Shown: piece by piece, positions 1 to 13,708 of the stretch
How the letters are laid out: each line of letters opens with the position of its first letter
Position numbering within the stretch: the stretch's first letter is position 1
NCBI RefSeq assembly: GCF_910589235.1
Contig: NC_060955.1
Coordinates: forward strand, 13,164,837-13,228,836
Length of the DNA stretch: 64,000 nt
Direction of reading: 5' to 3'
From: Vespa crabro
Lineage: Eukaryota; Arthropoda; Insecta; Hymenoptera; Vespidae
Translations under genes and position numbers: made by a program
The notes under the pieces: generated by a model
What the model saw: the letters and a program-made list of their open reading frames with translations, nothing else
Told to the model about the DNA's origin: nothing
The model's database searches: none

Positions 1-35
1 CTGAGATTTAATCGTGAAAGCATTGAACTAACTCG

Positions 36-374
36 TACCACAGCTTGAGAATTGTTTCCAATCGATTCGGACATTGTATTTCTGAAGATCAAACATCTAT
101 TTTATATTGGAATCGACGTTTTAACCTTGTTTCTTATCGTATATACGTTTTTTCGTTCATAATGGCGTACCATCGAAATACGAAATAATGAAATCTCATT
201 CAAATTCAATTCGTTTATATTCTGTCGACGCAGAATAAAGATTACAACAAGAATATATCTGCCTGACTGTGTGTAAATAGAAGTTTTAACATGAAAATTG
301 TCGAAAAATGAGATTGACAAATGCGAATTTTGTTAAATGCTGAGATAAAATCGTGAACACATTGAAATTACTCG
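36..374 (+). repeat. Representative alpha monomer (339 bp)
   Basis: Reference copy of the alpha class, starting at 'taccacagcttgagaattg' and ending just before the next 'taccacag'. Diagnostic features are 'ttcttatcgtatatacg', 'cgttcataatggcg', 'aataatgaaatctcattc', 'gaataaagattac' and 'ctgcctgactgtg'. It holds the 10-bp palindrome CGTATATACG at 138-147 and a GTCGAC site near 224. By hand I count 17 CpG. Alpha copies are always single: no two are adjacent anywhere in blocks A or A'. This copy shares 'attcgtttat' and 'gagattgac' with those at 1728, near 11.6 kb and near 15.0 kb. Confidence 0.9.
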
Positions 375-712
375 TACCACAGCTTCAGAAATGTTTCCAA
401 TCTATTCGGACAATGTATTTCTGAAGATCAAACATCCATTTTATCTTGGAATCGACGTTATAACCTTGTTTCATATTTTATATACGATTATTAGCTCATA
501 AGGAAGTATCATCGAAATACGAAATTTGAAATCTCAATCAATATCAATGCTATTATATTCTGTCGACGCAGAATACACAATGGAACAAGAACATAAGTTT
601 GTCACTATGTGTAAATTCGAGTTTCAACATGAATATTGTAGAAAAATGAGATCGACACATGCGAATTTCGTTAATTGCAGAAATTTAATCGTGAAAGCAT
701 TGAACTAACACG
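375..712 (+). repeat. Representative beta monomer (338 bp)
   Basis: The monomer that directly follows alpha, recognised by 'taccacagcttcagaaatg'. Its distal half is gamma-like ('attattagctcataa', 'ggaacaagaacataag'). Beta distal halves occur in two versions: 'catatgatg' or 'catatgttg' with 'tttcaaatctc', and 'catattttat' with 'tttgaaatctc'. The second version often precedes a new alpha through the ending 'aatttcgttaattg'. This copy contains a 60-codon open frame (526-708) that recurs with the same sequence in many similar copies. It has no recognisable domain and is not called as a gene. Confidence 0.88.
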
Positions 713-1389
713 TACCACAGCTTGAGAATTGTTTCCAATCGATTCGGACATTGTATTTCTGAAGATCAAACATCTATTTTATATTGGAATCGACGTTTTA
801 ACCTTGTTTCTTATCGTATATACGTTTTTTCGTTCATAATTGCGTACCATCGAAATACGAAATAATGAAATCTCATTCAAATTCAATTAGTTTATATTCT
901 GTCGACGCAGAATAAAGATTACAACAAGAATATATCTGCCTGACTGTGTGTAAATAGAAGTTTTAACATGAAAATTGTCGAAAAATGAGATCGACAAATG
1001 CGAATTTTGTTAAATGCTGAGATAAAATCGTGAACACATTGAAATTACTCGTACCACAGCTTCAGAAATGTTTCCAATCTATTCGGACATTGTATTTCTG
1101 AAGATCAAACATCCATTTTATCTTGGAATCGACGTTATAACCTTGTTTCATATGATGTATACGATTATTAGCTCATAAAGAAGTATCATCGAAATACGAA
1201 ATTTCAAATCTCAATCAATATCAATGCTTTTATATTCTATCGACGCAGAATATACAATGGAACAAGAACATAAGTTTGTCACTATGTGTAAATACGAGTT
1301 TTAACATGAATATTGTCGAAAATTGAGATCGACACATGCGAATTTCTTTAATTGCAGAGATGTAATCGTGAAATCATAAAACTTACTCG

Positions 1390-1727
1390 TACCACAGCTT
1401 GAGAAATGTTTCCAATCTATACGGACATTGTATTTCTGTAGATCAAACATTCATTTTATCTTGGAATCGACGTTATAACCTTGTTTCATATTTTATATAC
1501 GATTATTAGCTCATAAAGAAGTATCATCGAAATACGAAATTTGAAATCTCAATCAATATCAATGCTATTATATTCTATCGACGCAGAATATACAATGGAT
1601 CAAGATCATAAGTTTGTCACTATGTGTAAATACGAGTTTCAACATGAATATTGTAGAAAAATGAGATCGACACATGCGAATTTCGTTAATTGCTGAGATT
1701 TAATCGTGAAAGCATTGAACTAACTCG
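1390..1727 (+). repeat. Representative gamma monomer (338 bp)
   Basis: Recognised by 'taccacagcttgagaaatg' and by the preceding 'gcagagatgtaatcgtgaaatc'. Gamma is the class inserted one or more times between beta and the next alpha, so its copy number sets the size of each higher-order unit. This copy carries variants 'ctatacgg', 'ctgtagatc' and 'gatcaagatc' that recur together near 11.2 kb, 14.6 kb, 24.1 kb, 45.2 kb and 49.9 kb, so it marks a gamma subtype. Elsewhere a reverse-strand 62-codon frame occurs across gamma copies; it is a by-product of the repeat. Confidence 0.86.
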
Positions 1728-4700
1728 TACCACAGCTTGAGAATTGTTTCCAATCGATTCGGACATTGTATTTCTGAAGATCAAACATCTATTTTATATT
1801 GGAATCGACGTTTTAACCTTGTTTCTTATCGTATATACGTTTTTTCGTTCATAATGGCGTACCATCGAAATACGAAATAATGAAATCTCATTCAAATTCA
1901 ATTCGTTTATATTCTGTCGACGCAGAATAAAGATTACAACAAGAATATATCTGCCTGACTGTGTGTAAATAGAAGTTTTAACATGAAAATTGTCGAAAAA
2001 TGAGATTGACAAATGCGAATTTTGTTAAATGCTGAGATAAAATCGTGAACACATTGAAATTACTCGTACCACAGCTTCAGAAATGTTTCCAATCTATTCG
2101 GACAATGTATTTCTGAAGATCAAACATCCATTTTATCTTGGAATCGACGTTATAACCTTGTTTCATATTTTATATACGATTATTAGCTCATAAAGAAGTA
2201 TCATCGAAATACGAAATTTGAAATCTCAATCAATATCAATGCTATTATATTTTGTCGACGCAGAATACACAATGGAACAAGAACATAAGTTTGTCACAAT
2301 GTGTAAATACGAGTTTTAACATGAATATTGTCGAAAATTGAGATCGACACATGCGAATTTCTTTAATTGCAGAGATGTAATCGTGAAATCATTGAACTTA
2401 CTCGTACCACAGCTTGAGAAATGTTTCCAATCTATTCGGACATTGTATTTCTGAAGATCAAACATCCATTTTATCTTGGAATCGACGTTATAACCTTGTT
2501 TCATATTTTATATACGATTATTAGCTCATAAAGAAGTATCATCGAAATACGAAATTTGAAATCTCAATCAATATCAATGCTTTTATATTCTATCGACGCA
2601 GAATATACAATGGAACAAGAACATAAGTTTGTCACTATGTGTAAATACGAGTTTTAACATGAATATTGTCGAAAATTGAGATCGACACATGCGAATTTCT
2701 TTAATTGCAGAGATGTAATCGTGAAATCATTGAACTTACTCGTACCACAGCTTGAGAAATGTTTCCAATCTATTCGGACATTGTATTTCTTAAGATCAAA
2801 CATCCATTTTATCTTGGAATCGACGTTATAACCTTGTTTCATATTTTATATACGATTATTAGCTCATAAGGAAGTATCATCGAAATACGAAATTTGAAAT
2901 CTCAATCAATATCAATGCTATTATATTCTGTCGACGCAGAATACACAATGGAACAAGAACATAAGTTTGTCACTATGTGTAAATTCGAGTTTCAACATGA
3001 ATATTGTAGAAAAATGAGATCGACACATGCGAATTTCGTTAATTGCAGAAATTTAATCGTGAAAGCATTGAACTAACACGTACCACAGCTTGAGAATTGT
3101 TTCCAATCGATTCGGACATTGTATTTCTGAAGATCAAACATCTATTTTATATTGGAATCGACGTTTTAACCTTGTTTCTTATCGTATATACGTTTTTTCG
3201 TTCATAATTGCGTACCATCGAAATACGAAATAATGAAATCTCATTCAAATTCAATTAGTTTATATTCTGTCGACGCAGAATAAAGATTACAACAAGAATA
3301 TATCTGCCTGACTGTGTGTAAATAGAAGTTTTAACATGAAAATTGTCGAAAAATGAGATCGACAAATGCGAATTTTGTTAAATGCTGAGATAAAATCGTG
3401 AACACATTGAAATTACTCGTACCACAGCTTCAGAAATGTTTCCAATCTATTCGGACATTGTATTTCTGAAGATCAAACATCCATTTTATCTTGGAATCGA
3501 CGTTATAACCTTGTTTCATATGATGTATACGATTATTAGCTCATAAAGAAGTATCATCGAAATACGAAATTTCAAATCTCAATCAATATCAATGCTTTTA
3601 TATTCTATCGACGCAGAATATACAATGGAACAAGAACATAAGTTTGTCACTATGTGTAAATACGAGTTTTAACATGAATATTGTCGAAAATTGAGATCGA
3701 CACATGCGAATTTCTTTAATTGCAGAGATGTAATCGTGAAATCATTGAACTTACTCGTACCACAGCTTGAGAAATGTTTCCAATCTATTCGGACATTGTA
3801 TTTCTGAAGATCAAACATCCATTTTATCTTGGAATCGACGTTATAACCTTGTTTCATATTTTATATACGATTATTAGCTCATAAAGAAGTATCATCGAAA
3901 TACGAAATTTGAAATCTCAATCAATATCAATGCTATTATATTCTATCGACGCAGAATATACAATGGAACAAGATCATAAGTTTGTCACTATGTGTAAATA
4001 CGAGTTTCAACATGAATATTGTAGAAAAATGAGATCGACACATGCGAATTTCGTTAATTGCTGAGATTTAATCGTGAAAATATTGAACTAACTCGTACCA
4101 CAGCTTGAGAATTGTTTCCAATCGATTCGGACATTGTATTTCTGAAGATCAAACATCTATTTTATCTTGAAATCGACGTTTTAACCTTGTGTCTTATCGT
4201 ATATACGTTTTTTCGTTCATAATGGCGTACCATCGAAACACGAAATAATGAAATCTCATTCAAATTCAATTAGTTTATATTCTGTCGACGCATAATAAAG
4301 ATTACAACAAGAATATATCTTCCTGACTGTGTGTAAATAGAAGTTTTAACATGAAAATTGTCGAAAAATGAGATCGACAAATGCGAATTTTGTTAAATGC
4401 TGAGATAAAATCGTGAACACATTGAAATTACTCGTACCACAGCTTCAGAAATGTTTCCAATCTATTCGGACATTGTATTTCTGAAGATCAAACATCCATT
4501 TTATCTTGGAATCGACGTTTTAACCTTGTTTCATATGTTGTATACGATTATTAGCTCATAAAGAAGTATCATCGAAATACGAAATTTCAAATCTCAATCG
4601 ATATCAATGCTTTTATATTCTATCGACGCAGAATATACAATGGAACAAGATCATAAGTTTGTCACTATGTGTAAATACGAGTTTTAACATGAATATTGTC

Positions 4701-7700
4701 GAAAATTGAGATCGACACATGCGAATTTCTTTAATTGCAGAGATGTAATCGTGAAATCATTGAACTTACTCGTACCACAGCTTGAGAAATGTTTCCAATC
4801 TATTCGGACATTGTATTTCTGAAGATCAAACATCCATTTTATCTTGGAATCGACGTTATAACCTTGTTTCATATTTTATATACGATTATTAGCTCATAAA
4901 GAAGTATCATCGAAATACGAAATTTGAAATCTCAATCAATATCAATGCTATTATATTTTGTCGACACAGAATACACAATGGAACAAGAACATAAGTTTGT
5001 CACAATGTGTAAATACGAGTTTTAACATGAATATTGTCGAAAATTGAGATCGACACATGCGAATTTCTTTAATTGCAGAGATGTAATCGTGAAATCATTG
5101 AACTTACTCGTACCACAGCTTGAGAAATGTTTCCAATCTATTCGGACATTGTATTTCTGAAGATCAAACATCCATTTTATCTTGGAATCGACGTTATAAC
5201 CTTGTTTCATATTTTATATACGATTATTAGCTCATAAAGAAGTATCATCGAAATACGAAATTTGAAATCTCAATCAATATCAATTCTATTATATTCTATC
5301 GACGCAGAATATACAATGGAACAAGATCATAAGTTTGTCACTATGTGTAAATACGAGTTTCAACATGAATATTGTAGAAAAATGAGATCGACACATGCGA
5401 ATTTCGTTAATTGCTGAGATTTAATCGTGAAAATATTGAACTAACTCGTACCACAGCTTGAGAATTGTTTCCAATCGATTCGGACATTGTATTTCTGAAG
5501 ATCAAACATCTATTTTATCTTGGAATCGACGTTTTAACCTTGTGTCTTATCGTATATACGTTTTTTCGTTCATAATGGCGTACCATCGAAATACGAAATA
5601 ATGAAATCTCATTCAAATTCAATTAGTTTATATTCTGTCGACGCATAATAAAGATTACAACAAGAATATATCTTCCTGACTGTGTGTAAATAGAAGTTTT
5701 AACATGAAAATTGTCGAAAAATGAGATCGGCAAATGCGAATTTTGTTAAATGCTGAGATAAAATCGTGAACACATTGAAATTACTCGTACCACAGCTTCA
5801 GAAATGTTTCCAATCTATTCGGACATTGTATTTCTGAAGATCAAACATCCATTTTATCTTGGAATCGACGTTTTAACCTTGTTTCATATGTTGTATACGA
5901 TTATTAGCTCATAAAGAAGTATCATCGAAATACGAAATTTCAAATCTCAATCGATATCAATGCTTTTATATTCTATCGACGCAGAATATACAATGGAACA
6001 AGAACATAAGTTTGTCACTATGTGTAAATACGAGTTTTAACATGAATATTGTCGAAAATTGAGATCGACACATGCGAATTTCGTTAATTGCAGAGATTTA
6101 ATCGTGAAAGCATTGAACTAACACGTACCACAGCTTGAGAATTGTTTCCAATCGATTCGGACATTGTATTTCTGAAGATCATACATCTATTTTATATTGG
6201 AATCGACGTTTTAGCCTTGTTTCTTATCGTATATACGTTTTTTCGTTCATAATGGCGTACCATCGAAATACGAAATAATGAAATCTCATTCAAATTCAAT
6301 TAGTTTATATTCTGTCGATGCATAATAAAGATTACAACAAGAATATATCTGCCTGACTGTGTGTAAATAGAAGTTTTAACATGAAAATTGTCGAAAAATG
6401 AGATCGACAAATGCGAATTTTGTTAAATGCTGAGATAAAATCGTGAACACATTGAAATTACTCGTACCACAGCTTCAGAAATGTTTCCAATCTATTCGGA
6501 CAATGTATTTCTGAAGATCAAACATCCATTTTATCTTGGAATCGACGTTATAACCTTGTTTCATATGTTGTATACGATTATTAGCTCATAAAGAAGTATC
6601 ATCGAAATACGAAATTTCAAATCTCAATCAATATCAATGCTATTATATTCTATCGACGCAGAATATACAATGGAACAAGAACATAAGTTTGTCACTATGT
6701 GTAAATACGAGTTTTAACATGAATATTGTCGAAAATTGAGATCGACACATGCGAATTTCTTTAATTGCAGAGATGTAATCGTGAAATCATTGAACTTACT
6801 CGTACCACAGCTTGAGAAATGTTTCCAATCTATTCGGACATTGTATTTCTTAAGATCAAACATCCATTTTATCTTGGAATCGACGTTATAACCTTGTTTC
6901 ATATTTTATATACGATTATTAGCTCATAAAGAAGTATCATCGAAATACGAAATTTGAAATCTCAATCAATATCAATGCTATTATATTTTGTCGACGCAGA
7001 ATACACAATGGAACAAGAACATAAGTTTGTCACAATGTGTAAATACGAGTTTTAACATGAATATTGTCGAAAATTGAGATCGACACATGCGAATTTCTTT
7101 AATTGCAGAGATGTAATCGTGAAATCATTGAACTTACTCGTACCACAGCTTGAGAAATGTTTCCAATCTATTCGGACATTGTATTTCTGAAGATCAAACA
7201 TCCATTTTATCTTGGAATCGACGTTATAACCTTGTTTCATATTTTATATACGATTATTAGCTCATAAAGAAGTATCATCGAAATACGAAATTTGAAATCT
7301 CAATCAATATCAATGCTATTATATTCTATCGACGCAGAATATACAATGGAACAAGATCATAAGTTTGTCACTATGTGTAAATACGAGTTTCAACATGAAT
7401 ATTGTAGAAAAATGAGATCGACACATGCGAATTTCGTTAATTGCTGAGATTTAATCGTGAAAATATTGAACTAACTCGTACCACAGCTTGAGAATTGTTT
7501 CCAATCGATTCGGACATTGTATTTCTGAAGATCAAACATCTATTTTATCTTGAAATCGACGTTTTAACCTTGTGTCTTATCGTATATACGTTTTTTCGTT
7601 CATAATGGCGTACCATCGAAATACGAAATAATGAAATCTCATTCTAATTCAATTAGTTTATATTCTGTCGACGCATAATAAAGATTACAACAAGAATATA

Positions 7701-10324
7701 TCTTCCTGACTGTGTGTAAATAGAAGTTTTAACATGAAAATTGTCGAAAAATGAGATCGACAAATGCGAATTTTGTTAAATGCTGAGATAAAATCGTGAA
7801 CACATTGAAATTACTCGTACCACAGCTTCAGAAATGTTTCCAATCTATTCGGACATTGTATTTCTGAAGATCAAACATCCATTTTATCTTGGAATCGACG
7901 TTTTAACCTTGTTTCATATGTTGTATACGATTATTAGCTCATAAAGAAGTATCATCGAAATACGAAATTTCAAATCTCAATCGATATCAATGCTTTTATA
8001 TTCTATCGACGCAGAATATACAATGGAACAAGAACATAAGTTTGTCACTATGTGTAAATACGAGTTTTAACATGAATATTGTCGAAAATTGAGATCGACA
8101 CATGCGAATTTCTTTAATTGCAGAGATGTAATCGTGAAATCATTGAACTTACTCGTACCACAGCTTGAGAAATGTTTCCAATCTATTCGGACATTGTATT
8201 TCTGAAGATCAAACATCCATTTTATCTTGGAATCGACGTTATAACCTTGTTTCATATTTTATATACGATTATTAGCTCATAAAGAAGTATCATCGAAATA
8301 CGAAATTTGAAATCTCAATCAATATCAATGCTATTATATTTTGTCGACGCAGAATACACAATGGAACAAGAACATAAGTTTGTCACTATGTGTAAATACG
8401 AGTTTTAACATGAATATTGTCGAAAATTGAGATCGACACATGCGAATTTCTTTAATTGCAGAGATGTAATCGTGAAATCATTGAACTTACTCGTACCACA
8501 GCTTGAGAAATGTTTCCAATCTATTCGGACATTGTATTTCTGAAGATCAAACATCCATTTTATCTTGGAATCGACGTTATAACCTTGTTTCATATGTTAT
8601 ATACGATTATTAGCTCATAAAGAAGTATCATCGAAATACGAAATTTGAAATCTCAATCAATATCAATGCTTTTATATTCTATCGACGCAGAATATACAAT
8701 GGAACAAGAACATAAGTTTGTCACTATGTGTAAATACGAGTTTTAACATGAATATTGTCGAAAATTGAGATCGACACATGCGAATTTCTTTAATTGCAGA
8801 GATGTAATCGTGAAATCATTGAACTTACTCGTACCACAGCTTGAGAAATGTTTCCAATCTATTCGGACATTGTATTTCTGAAGATCAAACATCCATTTTA
8901 TCTTGGAATCGACGTTATAACCTTGTTTCATATTTTATATACGATTATTAGCTCATAAGGAAGTATCATCGAAATACGAAATTTGAAATCTCAATCAATA
9001 TCAATGCTATTATATTCTGTCGACGCAGAATACACAATGGAACAAGAACATAAGTTTGTCACTATGTGTAAATTCGAGTTTCAACATGAATATTGTAGAA
9101 AAATGAGATCGACACATGCGAATTTCGTTAATTGCAGAAATTTAATCGTGAAAGCATTGAACTAACACGTACCACAGCTTGAGAATTGTTTCCAATCGAT
9201 TCGGACATTGTATTTCTGAAGATCAAACATCTATTTTATATTGGAATCGACGTTTTAACCTTGTTTCTTATCGTATATACGTTTTTTCGTTCATAATTGC
9301 GTACCATCGAAATACGAAATAATGAAATCTCATTCAAATTCAATTAGTTTATATTCTGTCGACGCAGAATAAAGATTACAACAAGAATATATCTGCCTGA
9401 CTGTGTGTAAATAGAAGTTTTAACATGAAAATTGTCGAAAAATGAGATCGACAAATGCGAATTTTGTTAAATGCTGAGATAAAATCGTGAACACATTGAA
9501 ATTACTCGTACCACAGCTTCAGAAATGTTTCCAATCTATTCGGACATTGTATTTCTGAAGATCAAACATCCATTTTATCTTGGAATCGACGTTATAACCT
9601 TGTTTCATATTTTATATACGATTATTAGCTCATAAAGAAGTATCATCGAAATACGAAATTTGAAATCTCAATCAATATCAATGCTATTATATTTTGTCGA
9701 CGCAGAATACACAATGGAACAAGAACATAAGTTTGTCACAATGTGTAAATACGAGTTTTAACATGAATATTGTCGAAAATTGAGATCGACACATGCGAAT
9801 TTCTTTAATTGCAGAGATGTAATCGTGAAATCATTGAACTTACTCGTACCACAGCTTGAGAAATGTTTCCAATCTATTCGGACATTGTATTTCTGAAGAT
9901 CAAACATCCATTTTATCTTGGAATCGACGTTATAACCTTGTTTCATATTTTATATACGATTATTAGCTCATAAAGAAGTATCATCGAAATACGAAATTTG
10001 AAATCTCAATCAATATCAATGCTTTTATATTCTATCGACGCAGAATATACAATGGAACAAGAACATAAGTTTGTCACTATGTGTAAATACGAGTTTTAAC
10101 ATGAATATTGTCGAAAATTGAGATCGACACATGCGAATTTCTTTAATTGCAGAGATGTAATCGTGAAATCATTGAACTTACTCGTACCACAGCTTGAGAA
10201 ATGTTTCCAATCTATTCGGACATTGTATTTCTTAAGATCAAACATCCATTTTATCTTGGAATCGACGTTATAACCTTGTTTCATATTTTATATACGATTA
10301 TTAGCTCATAAGGAAGTATCATCG

Positions 10325-12972
10325 AAATACGAAATTTGAAATCTCAATCAATATCAATGCTATTATATTCTGTCGACGCAGAATACACAATGGAACAAGA
10401 ACATAAGTTTGTCACTATGTGTAAATTCGAGTTTCAACATGAATATTGTAGAAAAATGAGATCGACACATGCGAATTTCGTTAATTGCAGAAATTTAATC
10501 GTGAAAGCATTGAACTAACACGTACCACAGCTTGAGAATTGTTTCCAATCGATTCGGACATTGTATTTCTGAAGATCAAACATCTATTTTATATTGGAAT
10601 CGACGTTTTAACCTTGTTTCTTATCGTATATACGTTTTTTCGTTCATAATTGCGTACCATCGAAATACGAAATAATGAAATCTCATTCAAATTCAATTAG
10701 TTTATATTCTGTCGACGCAGAATAAAGATTACAACAAGAATATATCTGCCTGACTGTGTGTAAATAGAAGTTTTAACATGAAAATTGTCGAAAAATGAGA
10801 TCGACAAATGCGAATTTTGTTAAATGCTGAGATAAAATCGTGAACACATTGAAATTACTCGTACCACAGCTTCAGAAATGTTTCCAATCTATTCGGACAT
10901 TGTATTTCTGAAGATCAAACATCCATTTTATCTTGGAATCGACGTTATAACCTTGTTTCATATGATGTATACGATTATTAGCTCATAAAGAAGTATCATC
11001 GAAATACGAAATTTCAAATCTCAATCAATATCAATGCTTTTATATTCTATCGACGCAGAATATACAATGGAACAAGAACATAAGTTTGTCACTATGTGTA
11101 AATACGAGTTTTAACATGAATATTGTCGAAAATTGAGATCGACACATGCGAATTTCTTTAATTGCAGAGATGTAATCGTGAAATCATAAAACTTACTCGT
11201 ACCACAGCTTGAGAAATGTTTCCAATCTATACGGACATTGTATTTCTGTAGATCAAACATTCATTTTATCTTGGAATCGACGTTATAACCTTGTTTCATA
11301 TTTTATATACGATTATTAGCTCATAAAGAAGTATCATCGAATTACGAAATTTGAAATCTCAATCAATATCAATGCTATTATATTCTATCGACGCAGAATA
11401 TACAATGGATCAAGATCATAAGTTTGTCACTATGTGTAAATACGAGTTTCAACATGAATATTGTAGAAAAATGAGATCGACACATGCGAATTTCGTTAAT
11501 TGCTGAGATTTAATCGTGAAAGCATTGAACTAACTCGTACCACAGCTTGAGAATTGTTTCCAATCGATTCGGACATTGTATTTCTGAAGATCAAACATCT
11601 ATTTTATCTTGGAATCGACGTTTTAACCTTGTTTCTTATCGTATATACGTTTTTTCGTTCATAATGGCGTACCATCGAAATACGAAATAATGAAATCTCA
11701 TTCAAATTCAATTCGTTTATATTCTGTCGACGCAGAATAAAGATTACAACAAGAATATATCTGCCTGACTGTGTGTAAATAGAAGTTTTAACATGAAAAT
11801 TGTCGAAAAATGAGATTGACAAATGCGAATTTTGTTAAATGCTGAGATAAAATCGTGAACACATTGAAATTACTCGTACCACAGCTTCAGAAATGTTTCC
11901 AATCTATTCGGACAATGTATTTCTGAAGATCAAACATCCATTTTATCTTGGAATCGACGTTATAACCTTGTTTCATATGTTGTATACGATTATTAGCTCA
12001 TAAAGAAGTATCATCGAAATACGAAATTTCAAATCTCAATCAATATCAATGCTTTTATATTCTATCGACGCAGAATATACAATGGAACAAGAACATAAGT
12101 TTGTCACTATGTGTAAATACGAGTTTTAACATGAATATTGTCGAAAATTGAGATCGACACATGCGAATTTCTTTAATTGCAGAGATGTAATCGTGAAATC
12201 ATTGAACTTACTCGTACCACAACTTGAGAAATGTTTCCAATCTATTCGGACATTGTATTTCTGAAGATCAAACATCCATTTTATCTTGGAATCGACGTTA
12301 TAACCTTGTTTCATATTTTATATACGATTATTAGCTCATAAAGAAGTATCATCGAAATACGAAATTTGAAATCTCAATCAATATCAATGCTATTATATTC
12401 TATCGACGCAGAATATACAATGGAACAAGATCATAAGTTTGTCACTATGTGTAAATACGAGTTTCAACATGAATATTGTAGAAAAATGAGATCGACACAT
12501 GCGAATTTCGTTAATTGCTGAGATTTAATCGTGAAAATATTGAACTAACTCGTACCACAGCTTGAGAATTGTTTCCAATCGATTCGGACATTGTATTTCT
12601 GAAGATCAAACATCTATTTTATCTTGGAATCGACGTTTTAACCTTGTGTCTTATCGTATATACGTTTTTTCGTTCATAATGGCGTACCATCGAAATACGA
12701 AATAATGAAATCTCATTCAAATTCAATTAGTTTATATTCTGTCGACGCATAATAAAGATTACAACAAGAATATATCTTCCTGACTGTGTGTAAATAGAAG
12801 TTTTAACATGAAAATTGTCGAAAAATGAGATCGACAAATGCGAATTTTGTTAAATGCTGAGATAAAATCGTGAACACATTGAAATTACTCGTACCACAGC
12901 TTCAGAAATGTTTCCAATCTATTCGGACATTGTATTTCTGAAGATCAAACATCCATTTTATCTTGGAATCGA
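10325..12972 (+). repeat. ~2.65-kb multi-monomer copy, paired with 13,709-16,356
   Basis: This segment and 13,709-16,356 match monomer for monomer at offset 3,384 bp (10 monomers). Shared private variants include 'catatgatgtatac', 'atcataaaacttac', 'cgaattacg', 'ccacaacttgag' and 'gaaaatattg'. The few differences I saw are single bases, such as 'attgtatttctg' versus 'attgtttttctg', 'agaaattta' versus 'agaaactta', and 'caatatcaatg' versus 'caaaatcaatg'. The match breaks at the distal end where 'gacgttataacc' faces 'gacgttttaacc'. This is a recent amplification of a multi-monomer unit. Ends are approximate. Confidence 0.82.
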
Positions 12973-13708
12973 CGTTATAACCTTGTTTCATATTTTATAT
13001 ACGATTATTAACTCATAAAGAAGTATCATCGAAATACGAAATTTGAAATCTCAATCAATATCAATGCTATTATATTCTGTCGACGCAGAATACACAATGG
13101 AACAAGAACATAAGTTTGTCACTATGTGTAAATTCGAGTTTCAACATGAATATTGTAGAAAAATGAGATCGACACATGCGAATTTCGTTAATTGCAGAAA
13201 CTTAATCGTGAAAGCATTGAACTAACACGTACCACAGCTTGAGAATTGTTTCCAATCGATTCGGACATTGTATTTCTGAAGATCAAACATCTATTTTATC
13301 TTGGAATCGACGTTTTAACCTTGTGTCTTATCGTATATACGTTTTTTCGTTCATAATGGCGTACCATCGAAATACGAAATAATGAAATCTCATTCAAATT
13401 CAATTAGTTTATATTCTGTCGACGCATAATAAAGATTACAACAAGAATATATCTTCCTGACTGTGTGTAAATAGAAGTTTTAACATGAAAATTGTCGAAA
13501 AATGAGATCGACAAATGCGAATTTTGTTAAATGCTGAGATAAAATCGTGAACACATTGAAATTACTCGTACCACAGCTTCAGAAATGTTTCCAATCTATT
13601 CGGACATTGTATTTCTGAAGATCAAACATCCATTTTATCTTGGAATCGACGTTATAACCTTGTTTCATATTTTATATACGATTATTAACTCATAAAGAAG
13701 TATCATCG

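Noticed and set aside
224..229. GTCGAC and other restriction-like hexamers repeated per monomer.
   Set aside because: They are simply part of the monomer sequence and explain nothing beyond possible ladder patterns on digestion.
230..240. AATAAA polyadenylation hexamers once per monomer ('gaataaag').
   Set aside because: In a 68%-AT repeat such hexamers are expected by chance, and there is no associated gene or downstream element.
36..374. Possible ~112-bp internal sub-repeat in the monomer ('tttatatt...tcgacg' near 102-118 and 213-230).
   Set aside because: Only these two short matches agree and no third copy at the expected spacing is convincing; an alignment of the three thirds would be needed.
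526..708. A 60-codon forward open frame repeated identically in many beta/gamma copies.
   Set aside because: It recurs only because the monomer recurs. Neighbouring copies break it by single changes, there is no recognisable domain, and no upstream signals change between open and broken copies.
2316..2504. A 62-codon reverse-strand open frame seen in most gamma copies.
   Set aside because: It is a by-product of gamma homogeneity. It overlaps forward frames, has no known domain and no coding signature.
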